A DNA stretch of 64,000 nucleotides from Pseudozobellia sp. WGM2. GTDB lineage: Bacteria > Bacteroidota > Bacteroidia > Flavobacteriales > Flavobacteriaceae. A program made the position numbers and the translations under genes. Location of the stretch: positions 729,002 to 793,001 of the forward strand of contig NZ_JADNYK010000002.1 of the NCBI RefSeq assembly GCF_017810075.1, written 5' to 3'. The notes beneath the pieces were generated by a model. The model did not search any database and had not been told where the DNA came from. It worked only from the letters and a program-made list of their open reading frames with translations. Positions 1 to 8,724 of the stretch are shown here, one piece after another; the first letter of the stretch is position 1; each line of letters opens with the position of its first letter.

Positions 1-252
1 AGAATGTAGAGATGTAATGCTAAGGTTGTTTCGGTAAATTCTATCTGTCAATACAATTTTTCCAAACACATCATAAACGGTTACTTCTTTTGGCAGGTTA
101 CTATCTGTGACAATCTGTACAGTTTCGCCGTAGGCGGGATTAGGGTAAAGTTTTAATTCTAGTTGCTCTGTTTGAGATTGAAAATTGTCTACTTCTTGCG
201 AATATATGGTAACAGAGCAAAACAAGGTTAAGGTCAGGTAAAGCAGTCGCAT
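1..252 (-). CDS. T9SS sorting-domain mini-protein, partial
   Basis: The gene is cut at the left window edge; 84 codons are visible, starting at an ATG whose complement is CAT at 250-252. The product starts with a signal peptide (MRLLYLTLTLFCSVTIYSQ), then about 15 linker residues, then an ELKLYPNPA motif and VYDVFGKIV, which are typical of the type IX secretion type A C-terminal sorting domain. There is essentially no cargo between signal peptide and sorting domain. It is predicted to be exported to the periplasm and then recognised by the T9SS. It resembles the next gene in both size and layout. Its true end lies outside the window, so a larger protein cannot be excluded. Confidence 0.7.
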   Translation of the reverse strand, partial: MRLLYLTLTLFCSVTIYSQEVDNFQSQTEQLELKLYPNPAYGETVQIVTDSNLPKEVTVYDVFGKIVLTDRIYRNNLSITSLHS

Positions 253-444
253 GGTAATTGATTTGGGATCAACACCTTAAAAATAACGATTGAAGAGATT
301 AAGAGAATAAGAATGTTGTGAAAGCTACATTATTGTAGGTGTCTAGAGGGTCGCTTGTCGTTCATCGGAATTTATGAGCCGATTATCGAAATGAAAAATG
401 AACGAATTACACCGATGTAGTTGATGCCTATAAAATTGCAAAGT

Positions 445-753
445 CTACTTTACGATAAGCTTACGAGTTGCGACTTTGTTAAGTTCATAAACCCTTAAAA
501 CATATACGCCGGCATCTAAATCGCCTAGAAAAAGTTCTTTTCCGTTTATTTTGGTTTCTAACACTTGAGTACCTAAAACATCGTAAATGGCAATTCGTTT
601 AGCTGCATTTTTTGAAGTGCTGATGTATATTTTACCTTCTGTAACCGGGTTGGGGTAGAGTTTGAACCCATCGATATCCCCATTATTACGGTCCGTTTGT
701 GCGTAACTAAAGGAGATAAATAAAAATGTTACAATTAAGTAAAAGTGCTTCAT
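445..753 (-). CDS. T9SS sorting-domain mini-protein
   Basis: 102 aa. I chose the ATG at 753 (MKHFYLIVTFLFISFSYAQ) because it gives a clean signal peptide; the longer reading frame up to 846 adds charged residues that would bury it. Residues 20-30 are a linker, and 31-102 form a whole Por-type C-terminal sorting domain: GFKLYPNPV, then IAIYDVLGTQV, then LDAGVYVLRVY, ending in KLIVK. So the protein is signal peptide plus sorting domain with no recognisable cargo. It is probably secreted or surface-anchored through the T9SS. Whether it has a function of its own or is the remnant of a larger T9SS substrate cannot be told from sequence. Confidence 0.75.
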   Translation of the reverse strand: MKHFYLIVTFLFISFSYAQTDRNNGDIDGFKLYPNPVTEGKIYISTSKNAAKRIAIYDVLGTQVLETKINGKELFLGDLDAGVYVLRVYELNKVATRKLIVK

Positions 754-780
754 GCAGTTGGTTGAACAAATAATGTACCA

Positions 781-788
781 CAAATATA
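781..788 (-). promoter_or_regulatory. Candidate -7 box (TATATTTG)
   Basis: Read on the minus strand, this is TATATTTG, a match to the Bacteroidota -7 consensus TAnnTTTG, 27 bases upstream of the ATG at 753. I see no good TTG-type -33 element at the expected distance, so support is partial. Confidence 0.35.
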
Positions 789-851
789 CTAAATCTTTGT
801 TTCGTTCGTTGCGGCGCATGTATGAACGGTATGGTTTTATGGTCATATAGT

Positions 852-877
852 AAAAAACCCCGCATTTGCGGGGTTTT
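852..877 (-). terminator. Intrinsic terminator after the TonB receptor gene
   Basis: Perfect 10-bp stem (AAAACCCCGC / GCGGGGTTTT) with a 4-base loop, followed by a T run in either direction. It sits 24 bases past the stop of the TonB receptor gene and ahead of the small T9SS gene on the same strand, so it should separate the two transcripts. Confidence 0.85.
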
Positions 878-900
878 AATATCTTGATTCAGAGCCGAAT

Positions 901-3738
901 CTAGAAATTAACACTGTAACTTAAAGAAATCGCCTGACCAGGATTTCTTAATGAATAGATTTTATCTTCTGCTCCGAACGATTTATAAACACTTTCAATC
1001 TTATCGCTCAAAATATTGGAAAAGCGAAGAGATATTTTATTGCTGTTATCTTTGCCGAATTCTTTGCTAAAGTTCATTCTTAAATTATGAAATGGTTTTG
1101 TAAAGACATCTGGGATATCGCCATTACCTACAATTTCTAGGGTTTCTCCTTGTACATTATAAAAAAGACCTGCTTGCCATCCGTTTTCATTATTGTCATA
1201 ATCTATTCCAAAATTGATCAATAATGGTGACTGGCCCTGTAATTTTCTGTTATCATCAAGGGTTTCTCCGTCTCGAAGATTATCTCTTCTAGCGCTCTCT
1301 TCGTCTACACTAAAAGATTGTTGAGACTCAATAACCGATATATTGGTATTGATATTGAAGTTATCCCATCCGGGGATGAAACCTAGATTTCTGCGTATTT
1401 CCAATTCAGCACCGTATACGTTGGCATCTCCTAGATTTAGAGGTGTGAACTGACCCCTGGCTTCACGAATGAAAGTAAGTTCGATAGGGTCGGTAAAACT
1501 TTTGGCAAATGCACTTACAGCAAAAAAGTTAGTGCCCTCACCATAAGATTCAAATCTCAAATCAAAGTTGCTGATATAGGTTGGCTGTAAATTGATGTTG
1601 CCGATGAAAAAAGTGCTTGACACCGGGTCGAAAATTTGAGCTATTGACGCTTCTTTAAAGGAGGGCCGAGCAGTTGTTTTTGAAAAAGAACCTCTTATTT
1701 TCTTATTCGCATCTTCGCCTATTTCATAAATAAGATTGACCGAGGGAAAGAAGTCTGTTTTGTCCAATATTTTTTCTTTGTCAAGGCGAGTGCCGTCTTG
1801 TTGTTCACCTGTATATATCAAGTCAAATTTTTCAACACGAACTCCTACAATGGCGTTGAAGTTATCGGTCATTTTAAACTCATCGGATATATAACCAGCA
1901 GCTACCGAAATTTCAGAGTCAAAAGAATCTGAAGTATTTGAATCTCTACGCACAAAAACACCTTCTCTGGAATCTAAACGGTATATATTATCTGAAAGAA
2001 GAACATTATCGGCATTACCTTCGAAATTTAAACTATAATTGGCACCTCTAGATTGTACCGGAAATGAAAATTGATCAACGGTAAACTCCCTTTGCTTATT
2101 GGTATAGGCACCGCCTATTTTAAATTTAGCATCCCTTCCGAAGAATTTATGATTCTTGGTAATGTTCAGTTTCCCTGCAAGGTTGATTTCCTCTAAGTCT
2201 CGCCATATACGGCTTGGGTCACCAGATTCACTAGGGGATATACTATAGTTGCCCGATTCTGGATTAAAACGAAACGGTGTGGTACGAAAGTCTTTGTCGT
2301 AGATTCTTGATAGTGTAGGAGACAATTTCCATTCTACTTTGAAGCTTGCATCATCATTGGTATGCTCACCGTTCAATAGTACATTGGTGATGGATCGTTG
2401 AGTGTAAGTCAAAACATCTTTAAATACAATGTTTGAATTCACGCTAAAATTCTGTTGTCTTATGTATGAAGCTGTTGATTCACCGTTTTGAATATGAAGA
2501 CCGTTCAGCTTGTATTTTGACTTGCCGGTCTTTAATGAGAGTCCGGCAAGAGCACTTATAAGAACATTATTTGTACCTAAATCACCCGCTTGGGTACGGT
2601 CGTTGTTCAGTTCTAATTGTGATCTATCTTGATCATCTTTTCTGAAAACCTGACCATTAACATAGTCTTCATAGTATTCGGTACTGTTTTTATAGGACAA
2701 CGAGGCCAAATAACCGATTTTTTTCGAACCTTCTTCGTTAAGATCGTATTGATTGCCGGCGGTAATGCCAAAATTATAGTCCATATTACTTTGTTCCTGT
2801 AACGCCTTTAAGTTTGGGTCAAAACGTCTCGTGAGCAGGCGAGCCGTTTCGCCATCTTGTGTCGGCAACGGTATATCGGTGCTTTGTTGAATAGGCAAAT
2901 CTCTAAGGCCATCATCATAACCCAAAAAGTCTGTATCGCTACCTTGGTAATTCAGATAGCTATCTTTAAAGTGCATACTTGAATTGTAACCAAGTCCAAA
3001 CGAGGCACTGTATTCAGGTCTCGTTGGTAAATCTTTGGTCACGATATCGACGACGCCGCCGGTGAAATCAGCAGGTTGGTCTGCAGTTGCAGATTTGACC
3101 ACTATAATATTGTCGAGTATATTGGTCGGAAAGATATCTAATTGCAACGTATTTCTATCAGGATCAAGACCGGGTACATCCATTCCGTTAAGAATAGATT
3201 TTGTGTAGCGGTCACCGAGCCCTCGCACATAGACGAACTTGCCACCTTGAACTGAAACACCGGGAACACTTTTAACCGCTCCGGCGATATCACTGGCCCC
3301 AGATTTTTTTATACTTTGAATAGAAAGCCCATCCATAAGAGCTACCGAACGTTTTTGTAAATTTAAGACTGAAGATTCGGTATTTTTAGAAACAGTAGTT
3401 GTTACAACAACTTCTTCTAAAGAATTGGCGGCGGGGTTCAGGGTCACATCGACCGTGGTTTCCCCTCCATCTGTTACTTCGACCCCTGTAATTTCCTTGG
3501 TTTCATAACCCAAATAGGAATATACTACGGTATAAGACCCTGGTTCTACATTTAAGGCATATTTGCCATCAAAATCAGATGTTGTTCCAGTTGTAGTTCC
3601 TTTGATTACCACATTCGCAAAGGGGAGAACATCATTAAACTCTCCGTCGTTCAAAGTACCTGATATAATTCCGGTTTGGCCAAAACTATATTGAACGGCC
3701 AACATTACGACAAAGAGAAATGCAGTTTGAAATTTCAT
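901..3738 (-). CDS. TonB-dependent outer-membrane receptor
   Basis: 945 aa. Signal peptide 1-20 ending in YSFGQ, then a carboxypeptidase-like regulatory beta-sandwich (about 22-112: GIISGTLNDGEF, GTTSDFDGKYAL, LGYETKEI), then a TonB-box-like LEEVVVTT. The plug (about 120-235) carries VYVRGLGDRYTKSILNGM and a GGVVDIVTK segment; the rest is the 22-strand barrel, ending in a terminal Phe (SYSVNF). It imports an unknown ligand across the outer membrane using TonB energy. There is no SusD partner. It lies 3' of a beta-helix lipoprotein gene on the same strand, with a terminator hairpin between them, and near phoB/phoR, which hints at phosphate-responsive uptake. That last point is inference from neighbourhood only. 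Confidence 0.9.
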   Translation of the reverse strand: MKFQTAFLFVVMLAVQYSFGQTGIISGTLNDGEFNDVLPFANVVIKGTTTGTTSDFDGKYALNVEPGSYTVVYSYLGYETKEITGVEVTDGGETTVDVTLNPAANSLEEVVVTTTVSKNTESSVLNLQKRSVALMDGLSIQSIKKSGASDIAGAVKSVPGVSVQGGKFVYVRGLGDRYTKSILNGMDVPGLDPDRNTLQLDIFPTNILDNIIVVKSATADQPADFTGGVVDIVTKDLPTRPEYSASFGLGYNSSMHFKDSYLNYQGSDTDFLGYDDGLRDLPIQQSTDIPLPTQDGETARLLTRRFDPNLKALQEQSNMDYNFGITAGNQYDLNEEGSKKIGYLASLSYKNSTEYYEDYVNGQVFRKDDQDRSQLELNNDRTQAGDLGTNNVLISALAGLSLKTGKSKYKLNGLHIQNGESTASYIRQQNFSVNSNIVFKDVLTYTQRSITNVLLNGEHTNDDASFKVEWKLSPTLSRIYDKDFRTTPFRFNPESGNYSISPSESGDPSRIWRDLEEINLAGKLNITKNHKFFGRDAKFKIGGAYTNKQREFTVDQFSFPVQSRGANYSLNFEGNADNVLLSDNIYRLDSREGVFVRRDSNTSDSFDSEISVAAGYISDEFKMTDNFNAIVGVRVEKFDLIYTGEQQDGTRLDKEKILDKTDFFPSVNLIYEIGEDANKKIRGSFSKTTARPSFKEASIAQIFDPVSSTFFIGNINLQPTYISNFDLRFESYGEGTNFFAVSAFAKSFTDPIELTFIREARGQFTPLNLGDANVYGAELEIRRNLGFIPGWDNFNINTNISVIESQQSFSVDEESARRDNLRDGETLDDNRKLQGQSPLLINFGIDYDNNENGWQAGLFYNVQGETLEIVGNGDIPDVFTKPFHNLRMNFSKEFGKDNSNKISLRFSNILSDKIESVYKSFGAEDKIYSLRNPGQAISLSYSVNF

Positions 3739-3763
3739 TTCGTATAATTTTACAATATCATTT

Positions 3764-3808
3764 TAAAAAAATAAATTGCTCGCTTCATGATAATGGAAGC
3801 GAGCAATT
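3764..3808 (-). terminator. Terminator/attenuator between lipoprotein and receptor genes
   Basis: A 13-bp perfect stem (AATTGCTCGCTTC at 3774-3786 with its complement at 3796-3808, 9-base loop) is followed on the minus strand by TTATTTTTTT. It ends the lipoprotein transcript, or lets a fraction read through into the receptor gene, for which I see no separate strong promoter. Confidence 0.8.
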
Positions 3809-3850
3809 ATATCTTAGGTTGCCAATTCAATTGGCTCTCTTCAATTTTTA

Positions 3851-5329
3851 TTAGAAACCTAAACTAGCTTTTACGTTAGCATATGTCCAAGCGAATGCTG
3901 ATACATCGGCACCCACAGAAGCGGTAGCGCCAGCTTCAATCATCGTTGTCCAGTCTGCAGCTCTCTCAGTAAATGTCGGATCTAAGATAATTTGATCTTC
4001 GATTTCAACATCGTTGTCGTCTTTGGCAACACCTTCGACGAAGATTTCATTTCCAAACCCTTCGATTTCCCAAGCATCAAACGCTAGACCGACTTCCATT
4101 GTGCGATCAGCATCCCAATCAAGAAAGTTCTGTGCCACGGCATTGTTGTCAAGTTCAACATCTTTGCCTGCAGGGAAACCTACAGCATATACATTGCTTG
4201 TCATACCCATCGCGTTACTTCTGTAGTCGGCGTATTCACCATCTTCAGCAGCATCGTTTCCGAACATGGTCACATTGGTCAAGGTAAATCTACCTTCCAA
4301 TGAACCTTCAGGTCCATCAATTTCAAGGGCGTGGTCAGAAACACCACCTTGTACGATAACTACATTGTCAATAGTACCTGAATATGCTTGGTCAATATCG
4401 ATTGCATCATCACCTTGCGCCCAAACGAAAAGGTTCGTTGCGTTTACGGTACCTCCGAAGAATTCGATACCATCATCAACGTTGGCAACAACTTCGATGT
4501 GGTCTACTTCTGTACCTGAACCAACCGCACCAAGGGTTAGTCCGTTGATTTCGTTTCCTTCACCGATTAAAGCACCACCGTGTCTGATAGAGATGTATTT
4601 AAGTGTGCCTGAGTCATCTGTAGGATCATCGCCGCCATATAGACCGAAGTTGTTATCCTCAGTTGGAAGACCTTCTATTTGTGCCTGTGGTGCATCACCG
4701 TCAAGAGATACAGGTGCGTTACCTAATATGATTAGACCACCCCATTCACCTCTGTTATTCTCATCAAGATTAGAACCAGAAGTTTGACCGATAGCAATAT
4801 CGTCAGTAGAAGAAGTAAAGATTATAGGGGCTTCAGCAGTACCGATTGCTTCGATGTTCGCACCAGCAGGAATTACCAGTACAGAAGCATTTGCTCCTGT
4901 TCCAGGATTACCTTTAATAATAGTACCGGCTTCGATAGTCAAAGTGGCACCAGGCTCAACGAAAATTCTTCCGTCTAAGAAGTACATGTTATCAGCAGTC
5001 CAAGTAGTATCTTCGGTAACATTGTCGCTAACCGTAACTTCACTGCTTTCAGCACAGGCTTCACAAGAACCACCACAATCAATTCCGGTTTCGTCACCAT
5101 TCTTAACACCATCGGAACATGTAGGGTCTCCCACCGAATCTTCGCAGGCATTACAATTGGGTCCTCCACAATCGATTCCGGTTTCACCATTATTCTGAAT
5201 TCCGTCACTACAAGTTTCTGATGAAGTATCAGGTCCGCCATCATCATCGCTACAGCTAACGAAGGTTAATGTGGCAAAAGCCATCATTGCAAATACAATT
5301 CTTTTCATTTTGTCAGTATTAAGTTTCAT
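3851..5329 (-). CDS. Cys-rich beta-helix surface lipoprotein
   Basis: 492 aa from the ATG at 5329. MKRIVFAMMAFATLTFVSCSD has a lipobox (FVSC) followed by SDDD, the kind of acidic stretch linked to surface export of Bacteroidota lipoproteins. The ATG at 5308 (MKRIVF) is an equally possible start; the frame extends further upstream to 5380 but adds an unlikely N-terminus. After the lipobox come two copies of a Cys-rich unit, CSDGIQNNGETGIDCGG and CSDGVKNGDETGIDCGG, each with a closing Cys pair. The remainder (about 90-490) reads as a right-handed parallel beta-helix (TIEAGTIIKGN, GEWGGLIILGNAPV, LKYISIRHGGALIG, VDHIEVVANVDDGIEFFGG). No catalytic residues are recognisable. It probably partners the downstream TonB receptor. 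Confidence 0.8.
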   Translation of the reverse strand: MKLNTDKMKRIVFAMMAFATLTFVSCSDDDGGPDTSSETCSDGIQNNGETGIDCGGPNCNACEDSVGDPTCSDGVKNGDETGIDCGGSCEACAESSEVTVSDNVTEDTTWTADNMYFLDGRIFVEPGATLTIEAGTIIKGNPGTGANASVLVIPAGANIEAIGTAEAPIIFTSSTDDIAIGQTSGSNLDENNRGEWGGLIILGNAPVSLDGDAPQAQIEGLPTEDNNFGLYGGDDPTDDSGTLKYISIRHGGALIGEGNEINGLTLGAVGSGTEVDHIEVVANVDDGIEFFGGTVNATNLFVWAQGDDAIDIDQAYSGTIDNVVIVQGGVSDHALEIDGPEGSLEGRFTLTNVTMFGNDAAEDGEYADYRSNAMGMTSNVYAVGFPAGKDVELDNNAVAQNFLDWDADRTMEVGLAFDAWEIEGFGNEIFVEGVAKDDNDVEIEDQIILDPTFTERAADWTTMIEAGATASVGADVSAFAWTYANVKASLGF

Positions 5330-5415
5330 AATTAAGGTGTGAGTATTTATTAGTTGGTACTCAACAATTGAACACCGCAAATAAAGCTAGGGGCTGTAAA
5401 AGTCGAGTTACGCAC

Positions 5416-5459
5416 ATGTTAAATGTATATTGCAATAATGTTAGTTTAACGTTATAACA
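5416..5459 (+). promoter_or_regulatory. 11-bp-period direct repeat, candidate PhoB box
   Basis: Four direct repeats start at 5416 (ATGTTA), 5427 (ATATTG), 5438 (ATGTTA) and 5449 (ACGTTA), exactly 11 bases apart. PhoB/OmpR-family regulators bind 11-bp-spaced direct repeats, and the adjacent gene encodes such a regulator. The site lies between the divergent lipoprotein and regulator genes. No consensus for Bacteroidota was compared, so this is a candidate. Confidence 0.45.
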
Positions 5460-5534
5460 TTAAATGAATGTTAAGCGGTTTAAGAGATCATGTATTATCT
5501 TTATCTTCGGCCAGTTAACATAGACCAGTACCAA

Positions 5535-6221
5535 ATGAAAAAGAAAGACATTAAAATACTATTGGTAGACGATGAGCCTGATATTCTGGAGATTATAGGG
5601 TACAACCTTACTTCGGAAGGGTATACGGTTTTTACTGCCAAGAATGGTGTAGAGGGTGTGGCGATCGCCAAAAAAAAGCAGCCTCACTTAATCATTTTAG
5701 ATGTAATGATGCCTGAAATGGACGGAATCGAGGCTTGCGAGATTATTCGTGGCACAACGGGTCTAGAAAACACTATTATCGCCTTTCTAACGGCTCGCGG
5801 TGAAGATTATTCTCAAGTTGCCGGGTTTGATGCCGGGGCCGATGATTATATTACAAAACCGATTCGACCCAAAGTTTTGGTGAGTAAGGTAAAGGCCCTC
5901 TTACGAAGGCTCAAAGAAGATGCATCGCCACAGGAAGATATTGTGAAGGTGGGCAATATCGTAATAAATAGAGAAGAGTATAAAATTGTAAATAACGGTG
6001 AAGAAATCGTTCTTCCCCGTAAAGAATTCGAACTATTGGCATTGTTGACGTCTAAGCCTAGTAAAGTGTTCAAGAGAGAGGTCATTCTTGATCGGGTTTG
6101 GGGTAATGAAGTAGTGGTCGGTGGCCGTACCATCGATGTACACATTAGAAAACTTCGTGAAAAAATTGGTGAAAACCACTTTAAAACCGTCAAGGGTGTT
6201 GGGTACAAATTTGTACTCTAG
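5535..6221 (+). CDS. PhoB-like response regulator (OmpR family)
   Basis: 228 aa from the ATG at 5535 (MKKKDIKILLVDDEPD), the usual length; an upstream ATG at 5490 would add 15 residues without homology. Receiver domain: acidic pair D12-D13, phospho-acceptor D56 (IILDVMMPEMDG), conserved Thr in FLTARG and Lys in ITKPIRP. The C-terminal winged helix (about 130-228) carries LPRKEFELLALL and GGRTIDVHIRKLREKIG, the recognition-helix region of OmpR/PhoB regulators. It is followed 98 bases later by a PhoR-like kinase. PhoB-type control of phosphate acquisition is likely but the assignment is by family resemblance. Confidence 0.88.
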   Translation: MKKKDIKILLVDDEPDILEIIGYNLTSEGYTVFTAKNGVEGVAIAKKKQPHLIILDVMMPEMDGIEACEIIRGTTGLENTIIAFLTARGEDYSQVAGFDAGADDYITKPIRPKVLVSKVKALLRRLKEDASPQEDIVKVGNIVINREEYKIVNNGEEIVLPRKEFELLALLTSKPSKVFKREVILDRVWGNEVVVGGRTIDVHIRKLREKIGENHFKTVKGVGYKFVL

Positions 6222-6255
6222 CGCATATCTTTCCTTCGGTTTGACTTATTTGCGT

Positions 6256-6263
6256 TAATTTTG
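6256..6263 (+). promoter_or_regulatory. Candidate -7 box before the histidine kinase
   Basis: TAATTTTG fits TAnnTTTG, 56 bases upstream of the kinase start, in the gap after the regulator gene. It suggests that the kinase can also be transcribed on its own. No clear -33 element is seen. Confidence 0.3.
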
Positions 6264-6319
6264 GGCTTTTGCCCACGGTGTACGACGTGGTGCAGCTAGT
6301 TATAAACTCAAAGTAAAAA

Positions 6320-7402
6320 ATGGCCACAAAGTTAAAACGGTCGTACCGGTTTGCGCTCAGATCTTCCATCTTTATCTCTTTAGTTTTTGCGTTGGTTTTA
6401 TCCGGAATTTTATTTCTGTTTAATTCCTTTGACTTGGTAATGGTCGCTATTACTGTTTTGTTGCTATTTGTGGTCGCTTTTATTGTGCTTCAAATTCGTA
6501 TCGAACATTTTATTTATCGCCGCATCAAACAGATTTACGACGATGTGGCTTTGTTAGAGTCTTCTTCGTTGGTGTCGGGGCCCATTACCACCGATATGAA
6601 AACCTTGACCGAAGAAATCGAGAAATTTGCCAAAGACAAAAAGGTAGAAATCGATACTTTAAAGATTCGTGAAGAATATCGAAAAGATTTTTTAGGTAAT
6701 GTTTCCCACGAATTGAAAACTCCATTATTTACGGTACAAGGCTATATAGAAACGCTGTTAGATGGTGCGATCAATGACAAAAGCGTTCGAAAGAAGTACC
6801 TGCAACGGGCCAATAAAGGGGTAGAACGTCTTATTTACATTGTTAAAGATCTCGACCTTATTACTAAACTTGAGGTGGGCGATCTTAATCTAAGAAAAGA
6901 GAAATTCGATATTATCGATCTTATTCAGAGTGTTTTCGACCTTCTTGAAATGAAAACCGAAAAAAAGAATATTGTTCTCACCTTTGATATGGATTATAGT
7001 AAACCTATATATGTATTCGGTGACAAAGACAAAATTCAACAAGTGGTCACAAACCTACTGGTGAACTCTATAAAATATGGTCATCCAGAGGGTACGACAG
7101 AGGTGAGCGTAGAAAATCTTATTAAAAATAAGGTCATTATTAGGGTTACCGATAACGGCGAGGGTATTCCTCAGCAGCATATTCCACGTCTTTTCGAACG
7201 TTTTTATCGGGTCGATAAAAGTGGTAGCCGTAGTGAGGGAGGTTCCGGTTTAGGGCTGTCGATTGTAAAACATATTATTGAAGCGCATAAAGAGAAAATT
7301 TATGTCGAAAGTGAAATAGGTGTAGGCTCTGAATTTTCATTTACCTTGGAAAAGGCCACGGACGAGGATGAAGAAGATCATTTAAAAAATATTGAAAATT
7401 GA
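6320..7402 (+). CDS. PhoR-like sensor histidine kinase
   Basis: 360 aa. Two N-terminal membrane segments (about 13-35 and 39-58) with almost no periplasmic loop, then a short linker, the dimerisation/phospho-acceptor helix with H130 (FLGNVSHELKTPL) and a catalytic ATPase domain with N-box (VTNLLVNSIKYG), G1 (VTDNGEGIP), F-box (LFERFYRVD) and G2 (GGSGLGLSIVKHI). The lack of a sizeable sensory domain fits PhoR-like kinases, which sense through membrane partners such as Pst/PhoU, rather than a ligand-binding sensor. It forms a pair with the regulator just upstream. Confidence 0.87.
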   Translation: MATKLKRSYRFALRSSIFISLVFALVLSGILFLFNSFDLVMVAITVLLLFVVAFIVLQIRIEHFIYRRIKQIYDDVALLESSSLVSGPITTDMKTLTEEIEKFAKDKKVEIDTLKIREEYRKDFLGNVSHELKTPLFTVQGYIETLLDGAINDKSVRKKYLQRANKGVERLIYIVKDLDLITKLEVGDLNLRKEKFDIIDLIQSVFDLLEMKTEKKNIVLTFDMDYSKPIYVFGDKDKIQQVVTNLLVNSIKYGHPEGTTEVSVENLIKNKVIIRVTDNGEGIPQQHIPRLFERFYRVDKSGSRSEGGSGLGLSIVKHIIEAHKEKIYVESEIGVGSEFSFTLEKATDEDEEDHLKNIEN

Positions 7403-7423
7403 AATTAAGAAAAGTAGTGTTGA

Positions 7424-8092
7424 GTGGGAAGTAAGAACAAGCTTAAGAGATTTAGAGAGAACGAAGGGTTCGACAATGTAATTCAACCTAGTAGGGAAGA
7501 AATCAAGAACGGATTTTCACTTCGAGGTAAGTGGGCAGAACATTTTGGTAATGATAACCCAATAGTTTTAGAATTAGGCTGTGGCAAAGGTGAATATACT
7601 GTAGGACTTGCCCAAAGGGATGGTTCTAAAAATTTTATAGGCATTGATATTAAAGGTGCGCGCCTTTGGAGAGGTGCCAAAACGGCCATGGAAGAAAACA
7701 TGTCGAACGTTGCTTTTCTACGAACCCAAATAGAGCTGGTAGATGAGGTCTTTGCTGAAAACGAGATTTCTGAAATATGGATCACTTTTCCCGATCCCCA
7801 AATAAAATATAAGCGTACCAAACATAGAATGACCAATAAGTCATTTCTGACCAAATATCGGAGTATTTTAAAAGCGGATGGTAAAATGCACCTAAAGACC
7901 GATAGTGAATTTATGCATGGTTACACCCTTGGTTTACTACATGGTCTAGGGCTAGAGGTTACCTATGCGAACCACGATGTGTATAAAAATGAAGGAAGCC
8001 CCAAAGAAGTATTGGAGCTTCAGACATTTTATGAAAAACAGTACCTTGAAATCGGAAAACCGATTACCTATATTCAATTCAAGGTTAACTGA
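7424..8092 (+). CDS. trmB: tRNA (guanine-46-N7)-methyltransferase
   Basis: 222 aa starting with GTG at 7424 (MGSKNKLKRF), which is the N-terminus I expect for flavobacterial TrmB. It methylates G46 in the variable loop of tRNA using S-adenosylmethionine. The SAM-binding loop is VLELGCGKGEYT, followed by the acidic IGIDIKG and the TrmB signature WITFPDPQIKYKRTKHRM. The length is normal for bacteria. It begins 21 bases after the kinase stop and ends 2 bases before the LysE-like gene. Confidence 0.93.
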   Translation: MGSKNKLKRFRENEGFDNVIQPSREEIKNGFSLRGKWAEHFGNDNPIVLELGCGKGEYTVGLAQRDGSKNFIGIDIKGARLWRGAKTAMEENMSNVAFLRTQIELVDEVFAENEISEIWITFPDPQIKYKRTKHRMTNKSFLTKYRSILKADGKMHLKTDSEFMHGYTLGLLHGLGLEVTYANHDVYKNEGSPKEVLELQTFYEKQYLEIGKPITYIQFKVN

Positions 8093-8094
8093 TT

Positions 8095-8724
8095 ATGTTG
8101 CATTTGTTGATTTTATTCTTTGCTACATTCTCAGCTGCCTTCATGGCAACGGTGCCCCCTGGTCTATTGAACATGAACGCTGCTAAAACCAGTGTAGAAA
8201 AAGGAAAGACCAACGGTATTATCTTTAGTCTCGGTGTTTCGACCGTGGTACTTATGCAGGCCACAATAGCGGTATATATCTCAAAGTTTCTTTATAAAAA
8301 CCCCGAAATTATCGATTTACTCTTGAAGTTTGCGGTCGGGGTATTTGCATTTTTCACCATCTATTTCTATGTGGCGGCAAAAAAAAAGAAACGAAAAAAG
8401 CCAGAATTTGTTAAGGTCAGCAAGAAGAACAGTTATTTCAAGGGTATGCTGTTGGGGGCTGTCAACTTATTGACCATACCCTATTACAGCGGACTCAATA
8501 TTATGTGGAATGCCTCTGGATGGATCAAATTTCAGGTTGCGGATATTCTTGTCTTTATTCTCGCTGCAGGTCTGGGTACTTTTGCGGTATTATACATGTA
8601 TACGGTATATTTCAACAAGTTAGAGAACAAGACCAACAGATTTTCTAAGAACAGTAATTATATTTTAAGTCTATTAATGCTAATTCTTTTGGCCATAACG
8701 CTTTCGAGAATATTCTACAGATGA
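8095..8724 (+). CDS. LysE/RhtB-type amino-acid exporter
   Basis: 209 aa integral membrane protein with about six hydrophobic segments. The N-terminal region contains ATVPPGLLNMNA, the Pro-Gly-Pro-like turn seen in LysE-superfamily carriers. A lysine/arginine-rich cytoplasmic loop (AAKKKKRKKPEF) follows the third segment. It probably exports amino acids or related small solutes; the substrate cannot be read from sequence. Its TGA overlaps the ATG of the next gene (ATGA at 8721-8724), so the two are translationally coupled. Confidence 0.75.
   Translation: MLHLLILFFATFSAAFMATVPPGLLNMNAAKTSVEKGKTNGIIFSLGVSTVVLMQATIAVYISKFLYKNPEIIDLLLKFAVGVFAFFTIYFYVAAKKKKRKKPEFVKVSKKNSYFKGMLLGAVNLLTIPYYSGLNIMWNASGWIKFQVADILVFILAAGLGTFAVLYMYTVYFNKLENKTNRFSKNSNYILSLLMLILLAITLSRIFYR

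Noticed and set aside
4266..4787. 173-aa plus-strand open frame inside the beta-helix lipoprotein gene
   Set aside because: Its Ser/Pro-rich content mirrors the Gly/Asp-rich sense strand; the minus-strand lipoprotein has a lipobox and recognisable repeats.
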